Source: a virus
Strand: one strand, 5' to 3'
DNA: 44,233 nucleotides
IMG/VR virus record: IMGVR_UViG_3300044695_003148
Location: 1-44,233 of that record
Both the position numbers and the translations under genes were made by a program. Within the stretch, counting starts at the first letter, position 1, and each line of letters starts with the position of its first letter. This document shows positions 1 through 6,575 of the stretch, piece by piece. The notes beneath the pieces are model-generated. The model saw nothing but the letters and a program-made list of their open reading frames with translations. It had not been told where the DNA came from and made no database searches.

Positions 1-1
1 G

Positions 2-268
2 GAGGATTTTGATACTGAATATTTTGAGGTATTAACAAAAGTAATAGATATGGGTGGATTTGGTAATTTTTTACCAATGAAATCATATAATGATAAATAC
101 CAAATAAGACTCAATTCAATAGATCCTGATAATTTAAAAATTAAATATACCATTAAGTTAAAAAATTCTTGGGGTGAAGACAAACAAGGAGAACTACCAC
201 TTAAAGATTTATTGAATCTCATCAACCAACCGGGATTATTTGACCCAATGGATTATAGAACTAGTTAG
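2..268 (+). CDS. Hypothetical protein, 5' end outside window
   Basis: The reading frame is open from base 2 with no stop upstream, so the gene very probably begins before the window. An internal ATG lies at base 50. The visible 88 residues are mixed charged and hydrophobic with no motif I recognise. The C-terminus ends in a short leucine-rich stretch (LPLKDLLNLINQPGLF) before the stop at 266-268. It converges with the peptidase gene on the other strand, and the two coding ends overlap by 8 bases. The function is unknown. Confidence 0.6.
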   Translation, partial: EDFDTEYFEVLTKVIDMGGFGNFLPMKSYNDKYQIRLNSIDPDNLKIKYTIKLKNSWGEDKQGELPLKDLLNLINQPGLFDPMDYRTS

Positions 269-1298
269 ATCCGTATATCCTTTCTTGTAAAATTTCATAA
301 AGTTTAAAACAATCGTCATTGTCAATAAACAATCCTGTTCCATCATAAACGTCCGATATCATAATTCCACATTCTTCCTCAAACACGTCAACTGAAACCA
401 ATGAATGGATCTTATCAATCTCACTTTCGACAATATCATCGTCCTCAAACTTATCATAAGTTGGATAAACAAATGGTTTATATTCAAATCCGTATTTTTT
501 AAGACCCAGATCTTTAACCAAGTTTTTGCCGGCCTCAATTGCTCGTACAACATCGTCAACACAAACAAACTCATTTGATGTATGCATATTATAGTATCCA
601 CAAGAAATGTTAATACAAGAAAAATCGGACTTTTGTTTGATTTGCATGATATCCGTATAAGGGTGAGACTGAACCATCATTTCATTTTTAAATGACTTTA
701 TAACTGATGGTAGAGCCAATTTAAAGAACTCTCCGTCAACGTCGAATAACTGTGTTCCTGAGCAAGATAATGATATCAAGTGGTCACCAGGCGCATCGTA
801 TTGGGCGCAATACCCAACATCCTTAAGGAAATCAACATTGCAGTTTCTTGATCCATGACAACCAGTTTCTTCTGACACAAAGAAGGCCACCTTTACTTTA
901 TCCAATTGTTTAAGCAATTCCAAACAGATAAAAATACCACATTTGTCGTCACCACCAATACCCGTTGGGTTTCCTTTTTCATTGTATGCCTTTAAACATG
1001 GGACAGGTTCTTTATCAAAAGTTTTTCCAAATGTGTTTGGTCTTGATAACATTTCTTCTTTAACGATAATTTCATCAACAAGTTCGTGTACCGTATCTGT
1101 GTGGGAAATAAACATTGGATAGAATTCACCTTCATCTAACGTTCCTTTTGTTGCGTAGATATTATTGTGTTCATCACAAGTAAGGGTAACACCATCCATA
1201 TCACTAATTGATGACATGATATACTCAACCATCTTAGTCTCTTCATAAGTTTTGGTTGGGACTGAAAGTAATTCTTTAAATTTATCTATATTCATCAT
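261..1298 (-). CDS. M20-family (peptidase T-like) metallopeptidase
   Basis: This is a predicted two-zinc cytoplasmic aminopeptidase or tripeptidase of the M20 clan. A complete set of metal and catalytic residues is visible in 345 residues: HTD at 66-68, GGDD at 115-118, SEETG at 142-146 (general base Glu143 and metal Glu144), the Asp of QYDAPGD at 168, and the His of YYNMHTSNE at 239. The length is slightly below the roughly 400 residues of peptidase T, so the dimerisation lid may be reduced. Two Met codons lie at the start (1298 and 1295) and either could be used. It is divergent from the tagged basic gene at 1367. M20 peptidases are unusual phage cargo. A role in recycling peptides, or in trimming peptides made by the nearby Clp ATPase with host ClpP, is only an inference. 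Confidence 0.85.
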   Translation of the reverse strand: MMNIDKFKELLSVPTKTYEETKMVEYIMSSISDMDGVTLTCDEHNNIYATKGTLDEGEFYPMFISHTDTVHELVDEIIVKEEMLSRPNTFGKTFDKEPVPCLKAYNEKGNPTGIGGDDKCGIFICLELLKQLDKVKVAFFVSEETGCHGSRNCNVDFLKDVGYCAQYDAPGDHLISLSCSGTQLFDVDGEFFKLALPSVIKSFKNEMMVQSHPYTDIMQIKQKSDFSCINISCGYYNMHTSNEFVCVDDVVRAIEAGKNLVKDLGLKKYGFEYKPFVYPTYDKFEDDDIVESEIDKIHSLVSVDVFEEECGIMISDVYDGTGLFIDNDDCFKLYEILQERIYGSN

Positions 1299-1343
1299 AT
1301 ATTGTTTTTACAAAGATAATCATTTTTTTTTGATAATACCAAG

Positions 1344-1350
1344 TATTTAT
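1344..1350 (+). promoter_or_regulatory. TATTTAT box, candidate late promoter
   Basis: TATTTAT preceded by AAG and followed by AATT, 16 bases before the ATG at 1367. It is one of a set of identical boxes upstream of structural and accessory genes. Confidence 0.45.
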
Positions 1351-1366
1351 AATTAAAAATATAATT

Positions 1367-1609
1367 ATGAAAATTGTAAGACTAACAGAAAATGATTTAG
1401 TTCGTATTGTAAGACGTGTTATTAATGAAGAGGAAGATGATATGGATGAGTTAATTGATATAAATGTGGAGGTTGAAAATCCCGAATGTTGGGAAAACAC
1501 AACATCTTCTGATGGTAAACGAAAAAAACGAAGAAGAAAAAGTTCAAGTTGTTCTCGCAAATACAAAACTAAATCAAAAACAAGTCATTACGGAAATAAT
1601 TGGCATTAA
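1367..1609 (+). CDS. Small basic protein with candidate capsid-targeting N-terminus
   Basis: This 80-residue protein has three parts. Residues 1-21 form an amphipathic segment (MKIVRLTENDLVRIVRRVIN followed by E). The middle is acidic and Asp/Glu-rich. The C-terminus is strongly basic and Ser-rich (KRKKRRRKSSSCSRKYKTK). The N-terminal segment resembles those of the proteins at 20299 and 22207 and ends in I-N-E. That matches the (L/I)-x-E cut-site rule of T4-type prohead proteases. I infer an internal head protein that is targeted to the prohead, trimmed, and bound to DNA through its basic tail. A TATTTAT box lies upstream. The reading frame in the opposite strand (1282-1566) is a shadow. The function has not been shown. 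Confidence 0.7.
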   Translation: MKIVRLTENDLVRIVRRVINEEEDDMDELIDINVEVENPECWENTTSSDGKRKKRRRKSSSCSRKYKTKSKTSHYGNNWH

Positions 1610-1632
1610 AATTAAAATAAAAAATATATATT

Positions 1633-2394
1633 ATGAATAGAAGTTATAGTAAAATTAGACACATACTACAAGCCAATCTGATGTTGGAGGGAAGAATGAT
1701 GTCGGAGAAAAGAATATTACTTGAAGAAGATAAAAAAGAAGGGGATATAGTTGCCTCTCCTAGAGACCCTTCCGAAATTGCAACGGGAATGATTGATGCA
1801 CCGTTTAATGTTATTAATTCTAATGGTCAATATGGAAAACAATATTATTACACTTGTGTGTCTAACAAAGATCTCCCACTAGATAAACAAACACCAGCTG
1901 AAAAAGCCGGCGCAATAGTTGACGGAAATAATAATTTAGTTACCGCTGCGGGGTTAGGGTTAATACCAGGATATCAGAATAAACTTAATGTTGCATGTAA
2001 ACCTATTTACGATAACTTAGCAAAATGGAGAAAAACATTTTGTGCTAATCTTAAAAATAAAACAAAACCTAATTACGCTTGGAATTGTCCTGAAGCTGCA
2101 AAACCAGTTGTGGCGGCAGCAGTAACAACTGCAACACCTGAGGAATATATTAACCTTTACAATTCAAATTCACTTAAATCCAACCCTAAAATAGTACAAC
2201 TAATAAAGGATGGTAACATAACAGTGATAGATAAGGAGAATGTTAGTGATAATGGGATGGAGAGAACCTATGAACTAAGATATTTTACAACCGGAAAAAC
2301 ATTCACATTAGGACAGGGAACTGGACAAGATAAAGTGATAAATTCCCCAAAAGGTACAGATATTACCGATTTGGTTGTGTCGTTGACTAAATAG
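1633..2394 (+). CDS. Hypothetical virion-type protein with N-terminal helix
   Basis: This 253-residue protein follows the tagged basic gene by 23 bases. Its N-terminus (MNRSYSKIRHILQANLMLEG, then an RILLEE stretch) is an amphipathic helix with L-L-E, a possible prohead-protease site; it is a looser variant of the tag in the previous gene. The body (roughly residues 70-160) contains several Cys (YYYTCVSNKD, NVACKPIYDN, FCANLKN, AWNCPEA) and Trp residues. It resembles a small globular domain, perhaps a peptidoglycan-binding or extracellular one, but I cannot name a family. The C-terminal 70 residues carry no clear motif. The leader is A-rich and no TATTTAT box precedes it, so it probably shares the upstream transcript. 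Confidence 0.65.
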   Translation: MNRSYSKIRHILQANLMLEGRMMSEKRILLEEDKKEGDIVASPRDPSEIATGMIDAPFNVINSNGQYGKQYYYTCVSNKDLPLDKQTPAEKAGAIVDGNNNLVTAAGLGLIPGYQNKLNVACKPIYDNLAKWRKTFCANLKNKTKPNYAWNCPEAAKPVVAAAVTTATPEEYINLYNSNSLKSNPKIVQLIKDGNITVIDKENVSDNGMERTYELRYFTTGKTFTLGQGTGQDKVINSPKGTDITDLVVSLTK

Positions 2395-2401
2395 TCTATA
2401 A

Positions 2402-2917
2402 TTATTTAAACATAGTTAAAACACAATAAAAAATATCACCATTGGTGTAGGTTACCCCACCTTGTGTGATTTTATTGGATGTTTTACTACCAACACATAT
2501 ACCATCATATTGACTACTTAACAATAACTTATTGTGTGGAGGTGAATTTTTCCAAACGTTTAAAGCCATTGTTGCACATTCCTCATCTGTTGAAAGTTTT
2601 ATAAATGTGCATAAATTTTCCCCAACACATATGTAGTCAAAATTGTAAACATAGTTTATCCTATCTATAAAATTATCGAACGTCTTAGAATTAGATGTTT
2701 GTATTTTTTGGGAATGATCTAAAGGAATGGTCGATGTCTCAACCATATAATTTAACATCTGTTTATTTGCAATTTTTGCTTTTTCAGAATAACATAATGG
2801 TGGTAATAGGTTTTCTTTACGATATTCGTTGACTTTTTTAATTATTAATTGATCAACATTTTGACCAAAAAAGAAAAAGAAAACAAAAATAAAAATAAAT
2901 AATAAAAAAGTTTTCAT
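2402..2917 (-). CDS. Secreted CAP (SCP/PR-1) domain protein
   Basis: This 171-residue protein begins with a signal peptide: Lys2 followed by about 15 hydrophobic residues rich in Phe, with a likely cut near Gly18-Gln19. The remainder is a compact CAP domain. Its signs are an N-terminal helix (VNEYRKENLLPPL), the first metal-site His in LDHSQ, the GEN signature (VGENL), the WKNSPPHNKLLL helix with the second His, and the closing YCVLTM strand. Bacterial CAP proteins are exported and have poorly understood roles at the cell surface. The gene sits between two unrelated genes on a mixed-strand accessory stretch and has its own upstream TATTTAT box. It was probably acquired from a host. A role in envelope modification or host exclusion is inference. 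Confidence 0.8.
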   Translation of the reverse strand: MKTFLLFIFIFVFFFFFGQNVDQLIIKKVNEYRKENLLPPLCYSEKAKIANKQMLNYMVETSTIPLDHSQKIQTSNSKTFDNFIDRINYVYNFDYICVGENLCTFIKLSTDEECATMALNVWKNSPPHNKLLLSSQYDGICVGSKTSNKITQGGVTYTNGDIFYCVLTMFK

Positions 2918-2945
2918 AGTTTCTGTTTGTTTCTACAAATATATT

Positions 2946-2952
2946 ATAAATA
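2946..2952 (-). promoter_or_regulatory. TATTTAT box, candidate late promoter
   Basis: Reads TATTTAT on the minus strand, 28 bases before the ATG of the CAP-domain gene. Same box as upstream of the structural genes. Confidence 0.4.
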
Positions 2953-2968
2953 ACTCTTGTTTACAAAA

Positions 2969-5026
2969 CTATTCCTTCTTTTTTCTAACTCTTTTTGGTT
3001 TTTCCACAATAACCTCATCAACTTTATTACCAATTACTACGTTCTCATCAACAATCGTTAAATTGTAGTTCTCATCCTCATTAATTTCAGACATTAAAAT
3101 CTTCTCAGAAATTAAATCCTCAATCTTATCTTGGATTGCCCTTTTGATCGGTCTTGCTCCGAATGTTTCGTCAAACCCAACTTTGGATATATAATCAATT
3201 AGTGATTGGTCGTAAGTAAAGTTGTATTTTTTACCCTCAACACGTTTTAACAATCTATCAATCTCCAACTTGGTAATAACGTCAATGTGTTCTTTCTTAA
3301 GTGAGTTGAAGACAATAACGTCATCAATACGATTTAAGAATTCAGGGGCAAAAAACTTACTAAGTTCTTTTTTAAGGATGTCTCTCTTTTGTTCTTCTTG
3401 TATAACATTACTTGAATTATTACTTTTAAATCCAACACCTGTGCCAAAGTCGTGTAGTTTTTTAACACCAATATTGGAGGTCATAATTATTAAACAATTC
3501 TTAAAGTTAATTTTTCTACCTAATGAGTCTGTTATATGTCCATCATCCAAAAGTTGTAATAATGTTGAGAATATATCTTTATGTGCTTTCTCAATTTCAT
3601 CAAACAAAATAACCGAATATGGTTTGTTTTTAACTTGTTCTGTAAGTTGTCCACCATCTTCATGACCAACATATCCTGGAGGTGACCCAATCAAACGAGA
3701 AATTGTGTGTTTTTCTTGATATTCAGACATATCAATACGGATGAGATTATCGGGACTACCAAAGATTTCTTTTGCCAATTGTTTTGCTAAGAATGTTTTA
3801 CCGACACCTGTTGAACCTAAGAAGATAAATGAACCAATCGGTTTATTTGGATCTTTAATCCCAATTCTATTTCTACGAATAGATTTTGTGATTTTCAAAA
3901 CTGCCTCTTCTTGACCAATAACGATTGAGTTAAGGTTTTTATCTAAATTAATAAGTGAGTTTTTCTCATCTAAATTTATGTTTGAAATTGGAATTTTGGT
4001 CATGTTGGAAACAACCTCATAGATTAATTCTTCCGGTATATTTCTTTTACTAATTTTAAGTTCTTCGTTAAACTTTTTCTTCTCAATTTCTAAATTAGTC
4101 AAAACATTTCTCTCTCTATCTCGAAGATTTGCGGCTTGCTCATAATCTTGACGCTTAATTACGTTAATTTTTTCCAATTTAATGTCGGAAGCTTTACGTT
4201 TTAAGTTTTCAATAATTTCGGGAAGTTTAATATCTATTTGCATTCTTGCCCCAACCTCATCCAATATATCAAACGCCTTATCGGGAAACTCACGATCTGT
4301 GATATATCTATCGGCCAACTCAACAAATATCCGAAGAGTTTCATCACTGTAAATAACTTTATGATGGTCTTCGTATTTTGATTTACTTTGTTTAAGGATT
4401 TCAAATGTTTCTTCTTTGGTTGATGGATCAACGACGACTTTTTGAAATCTCCTCTCTAACGCACCATCTTTTTCGAAGTTAGTTCTATATTCATCCAAAG
4501 TAGTTGCTCCAATACATTGGATCTCACCACGAGATAAGGCTGGTTTAAATATGTTGGAGGCATCTAACGAACCTGAACTATTTCCCGCACCTACAATAGT
4601 GTGAATTTCATCAATAAAAAGTATGATATTTGGACTATTTTGTAATTCCTCAATAATAACCTTCATTCTTTCTTCAAACTGACCACGATATTTGGTGCCC
4701 GCAACAATTGAGTTCATATCCAACGATACGATTCTTTTATCTAATAAATTTTTTGGACATTCTCCGCCATGTATCATCATTGCTAAACCTTCAACAATGG
4801 CTGTTTTACCACATCCAGGTTCACCAATTATAATTGGATTATTTTTCTTACGTCTTGAAAGAATCTGAGCAATCCTAAGGATTTCCTTTTGTCTACCAAC
4901 AACTGGATCAAGTTTTCCTTCTTCCGCTAATTTATTTAAATCCTTACTAAAGTTATCAAGTACTGGTGTTCCGCTATCCGGCTTCTTTTTCCCATTATCT
5001 CCCTTATCATCTACAAAGTCTAACAT
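2969..5026 (-). CDS. ClpC/ClpA-like AAA+ unfoldase lacking the N-terminal domain
   Basis: This 685-residue Hsp100 ATPase has two AAA+ modules. The first has Walker A GEPGCGKT (68-75), Walker B LFIDE (about 136-140) and a GALERRFQ arginine-finger region (188-195). The second has Walker A GSTGVGKT (404-411), Walker B LFDE (474-477) and the arginine finger in FLNRID (563-568). Between them lies a short coiled segment with a UVR-like stretch (QDYEQAANLRDRE, 293-305), a feature of ClpC. The double Clp-N repeat of about 140 residues is missing; a 30-residue linker precedes module 1. A VGF tripeptide at 531-533 sits where ClpC and ClpX carry their ClpP-docking loop, so coupling to host ClpP is plausible. 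No clpP gene is visible. The gene is divergent from the small genes at 5203. Confidence 0.92.
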   Translation of the reverse strand: MLDFVDDKGDNGKKKPDSGTPVLDNFSKDLNKLAEEGKLDPVVGRQKEILRIAQILSRRKKNNPIIIGEPGCGKTAIVEGLAMMIHGGECPKNLLDKRIVSLDMNSIVAGTKYRGQFEERMKVIIEELQNSPNIILFIDEIHTIVGAGNSSGSLDASNIFKPALSRGEIQCIGATTLDEYRTNFEKDGALERRFQKVVVDPSTKEETFEILKQSKSKYEDHHKVIYSDETLRIFVELADRYITDREFPDKAFDILDEVGARMQIDIKLPEIIENLKRKASDIKLEKINVIKRQDYEQAANLRDRERNVLTNLEIEKKKFNEELKISKRNIPEELIYEVVSNMTKIPISNINLDEKNSLINLDKNLNSIVIGQEEAVLKITKSIRRNRIGIKDPNKPIGSFIFLGSTGVGKTFLAKQLAKEIFGSPDNLIRIDMSEYQEKHTISRLIGSPPGYVGHEDGGQLTEQVKNKPYSVILFDEIEKAHKDIFSTLLQLLDDGHITDSLGRKINFKNCLIIMTSNIGVKKLHDFGTGVGFKSNNSSNVIQEEQKRDILKKELSKFFAPEFLNRIDDVIVFNSLKKEHIDVITKLEIDRLLKRVEGKKYNFTYDQSLIDYISKVGFDETFGARPIKRAIQDKIEDLISEKILMSEINEDENYNLTIVDENVVIGNKVDEVIVEKPKRVRKKKE

Positions 5027-5080
5027 ATTTTTTCTTTTTTCTAATACTAATAATAAAAAGATAAAAAGTCCATAATGTAA

Positions 5081-5120
5081 TTTTGTCAGGTTTATTTACT
5101 TATAACTGACATTTTGTCAG
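5081..5120. promoter_or_regulatory. Direct and inverted TGTCAG repeats, candidate operator
   Basis: TTTTGTCAG occurs at 5081-5089 and again at 5112-5120, 31 bases apart (about three helical turns). The second copy is half of a perfect inverted repeat, CTGACA-TTT-TGTCAG, at 5106-5120. It lies in the 176-base divergent gap between the Clp gene and the gene at 5203, where a regulator could control both directions. No regulator has been identified. Confidence 0.4.
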
Positions 5121-5191
5121 TATTTGAATGTTTTACCATAAAATAAGTCAAAAAATTGAATTACCAACAACACAATTAAATTTTTGTGTTA

Positions 5192-5198
5192 TATTTAT
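5192..5198 (+). promoter_or_regulatory. TATTTAT box, 4 bases from start codon
   Basis: TATTTAT preceded by TGTGTTA, the same flank as the box at 19372. It ends 4 bases before the ATG at 5203. If it acts as a -10 element, transcription would begin at or next to the start codon and give a leaderless mRNA. Confidence 0.5.
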
Positions 5199-5202
5199 TT
5201 GT

Positions 5203-5493
5203 ATGGAATCTTGGAAAAAATTTGCGGAAACTTTGGAATTAACAAGAGAGTTAGAAAAAACTTATTTCAAGATTAGAAAAGTGTTCCAAAGAGAAGGGTG
5301 GTCACAAAAAGATATTGAAAAACCACCATATTATCCAAATGATTTAATGTTATTACACAGAAGCATGTCACCATTGGTAAGGGAAATAGACCAAACAATT
5401 AGAGATTATGGTTTTAATGTTGACGGAGACGAAGTTCATTATTATATTATGAATAAACTTCGTCATATAGATGACATAACCCCGTTAAATTAA
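5203..5493 (+). CDS. Hypothetical helical protein, 96 residues
   Basis: The frame is open from an upstream ATG at 5128, but the first 25 codons there look non-coding and contain the TATTTAT box. I therefore start at the ATG at 5203 (MESWKKFAETLEL). The protein is predicted helical and charged, with WKKFAETLELTRELEKTYFKI and a C-terminal VHYYIMNKLRHIDDI stretch. I recognise no family. It is followed after 6 bases by the KTSC gene and probably shares its transcript. Confidence 0.7.
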   Translation: MESWKKFAETLELTRELEKTYFKIRKVFQREGWSQKDIEKPPYYPNDLMLLHRSMSPLVREIDQTIRDYGFNVDGDEVHYYIMNKLRHIDDITPLN

Positions 5494-5499
5494 AATATT

Positions 5500-5742
5500 A
5501 TGGCAATAACAAAAGAACAAATTGTAGGAACAAAAATTTTAAATGAAATTGAGTCATCTAATATCGTAAGAACAGAGTATGACACCTTAACTAAAAAAAT
5601 GATTGCCGAGTTTAAAAACGGAGTTAAATATGAATATGAAGATGTTCCACACCAAAAATATACAGAGTTTAGATCTTCACAATCACAAGGTAATTTCTTC
5701 AATAAGAATATTTCAAAAACTTACAAATACACAAAACTATAA
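5500..5742 (+). CDS. KTSC-domain protein
   Basis: This 80-residue protein matches the small KTSC domain. Its signs are a strand with YDTLTKKMIAEFKNGVKYEY, then EDVPHQKYTEF, then SSQSQGNFFNKNISKTYKY. The family pattern is a short beta sheet followed by a VP-x-x-x-Y segment and an S-x-G-x-F/Y-F helix. KTSC domains occur alone in bacteria and phages, or fused to lysyl-tRNA synthetase-like and other proteins. Their biochemical role is not settled. The gene sits 6 bases after the gene at 5203 and 19 bases before the nucleotidyltransferase, so it lies in a small accessory cluster. Confidence 0.8.
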   Translation: MAITKEQIVGTKILNEIESSNIVRTEYDTLTKKMIAEFKNGVKYEYEDVPHQKYTEFRSSQSQGNFFNKNISKTYKYTKL

Positions 5743-5750
5743 TTTGTAGG

Positions 5751-5757
5751 TATTTAT
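5751..5757 (+). promoter_or_regulatory. TATTTAT box, 4 bases from start codon
   Basis: TATTTAT preceded by GTAGG, ending 4 bases before the ATG at 5762. This is the spacing expected for a leaderless transcript if the box is a -10 element. Confidence 0.5.
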
Positions 5758-5761
5758 TAAT

Positions 5762-6499
5762 ATGGATACTAAAAAACTAATAAAAAGTTTTGATACTCAA
5801 GATGAATTAAATCCTAAGATTTGGCAATTACCAAATGGTCAGGATTATAAAATGAAGAATGAGATTAGGGAGAGGTTATTAGAAATTGCTTACCAATTTA
5901 TAGATTATTTGGGTGTTGATATTGTTGTAACCGATATTGTTCTTACGGGATCGTTAGCAAATTATAATTGGTCAAAGTATTCCGATTTTGATGTTCATAT
6001 AATTACCAATTTCCAACAATACCCACCAGAACAATTAGAGCTCTATAAGGAATTATTTATGTTAAAGAAAGCGCTATTCAATAAAAACTACGACATTAAA
6101 CTTTTTGGTTATGAGGTTGAGTTATATGTTGAGAATGAATCTGAAGCTCATTTCTCAAGTGGTGTTTATTCCTTATTATTTAATGAGTGGGCGATGAAAC
6201 CAAAAAAAGAAAAAATATCAATTGATAAACCTACCATTGAAAGGAAGGCTAAACAATGGATGGGGATTATTGATGGTGTATTAGAGAACATTGAAGATGA
6301 AGATATTGAGGACGCTAAGGACCTTATTGAGAAATATAAAGAAAAACTTAGGAAGTTTAGATCTTGTGGTTTAGAAAAAAATGGTGAGTATTCTTCAGAA
6401 AATCTAGTATTTAAAATCTTAAGAAGAAATGGATATCTTGAAAAACTAAGAGGTGCAACACATAAAATATTGGAAAAAGGTTTATCAATGAACCAATAA
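5762..6499 (+). CDS. Nucleotidyltransferase-fold protein
   Basis: This 245-residue protein carries the pol-beta-type nucleotidyltransferase signature. There is a glycine-serine turn in LTGSLANYNW (61-70), then SDFDVHI (74-80) with the two metal-binding Asp, and a third acidic position is plausible at EVELYVEN (about 119-126). The C-terminal half (from about 150) is helical, with WMGIIDGVLENIEDEDIEDAK, resembling a substrate-recognition bundle. Members of this fold transfer nucleotides to RNA, proteins or antibiotics, and the substrate cannot be read from the sequence. It is one of the genes whose TATTTAT box directly abuts the start codon. Confidence 0.75.
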   Translation: MDTKKLIKSFDTQDELNPKIWQLPNGQDYKMKNEIRERLLEIAYQFIDYLGVDIVVTDIVLTGSLANYNWSKYSDFDVHIITNFQQYPPEQLELYKELFMLKKALFNKNYDIKLFGYEVELYVENESEAHFSSGVYSLLFNEWAMKPKKEKISIDKPTIERKAKQWMGIIDGVLENIEDEDIEDAKDLIEKYKEKLRKFRSCGLEKNGEYSSENLVFKILRRNGYLEKLRGATHKILEKGLSMNQ

Positions 6500-6534
6500 T
6501 AATTGTAAAAACAAAATATTACCAAATATCAATA

Positions 6535-6541
6535 TATTTAT
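6535..6541 (+). promoter_or_regulatory. TATTTAT box, candidate late promoter
   Basis: TATTTAT in the 76-base gap before the gene at 6576, with 34 bases of A-rich leader between box and ATG. Confidence 0.45.
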
Positions 6542-6575
6542 TAAGAAAAAATAATTTATTAAAAATAAAGAAACT

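Noticed and set aside
1282-1566. Open frame antisense to the basic tagged gene
   Set aside because: It covers the tagged gene and the promoter gap, is Ser/Ile/Phe-rich and lacks any domain signal.
3222-3665. Open frame on the + strand inside the Clp gene
   Set aside because: It is antisense to a conserved AAA+ coding region, has unlikely composition and no leader; a shadow frame.
5128-5202. Upstream ATG as start of the gene at 5203
   Set aside because: The first 25 codons include the TATTTAT box and look non-coding; the ATG at 5203 fits better.
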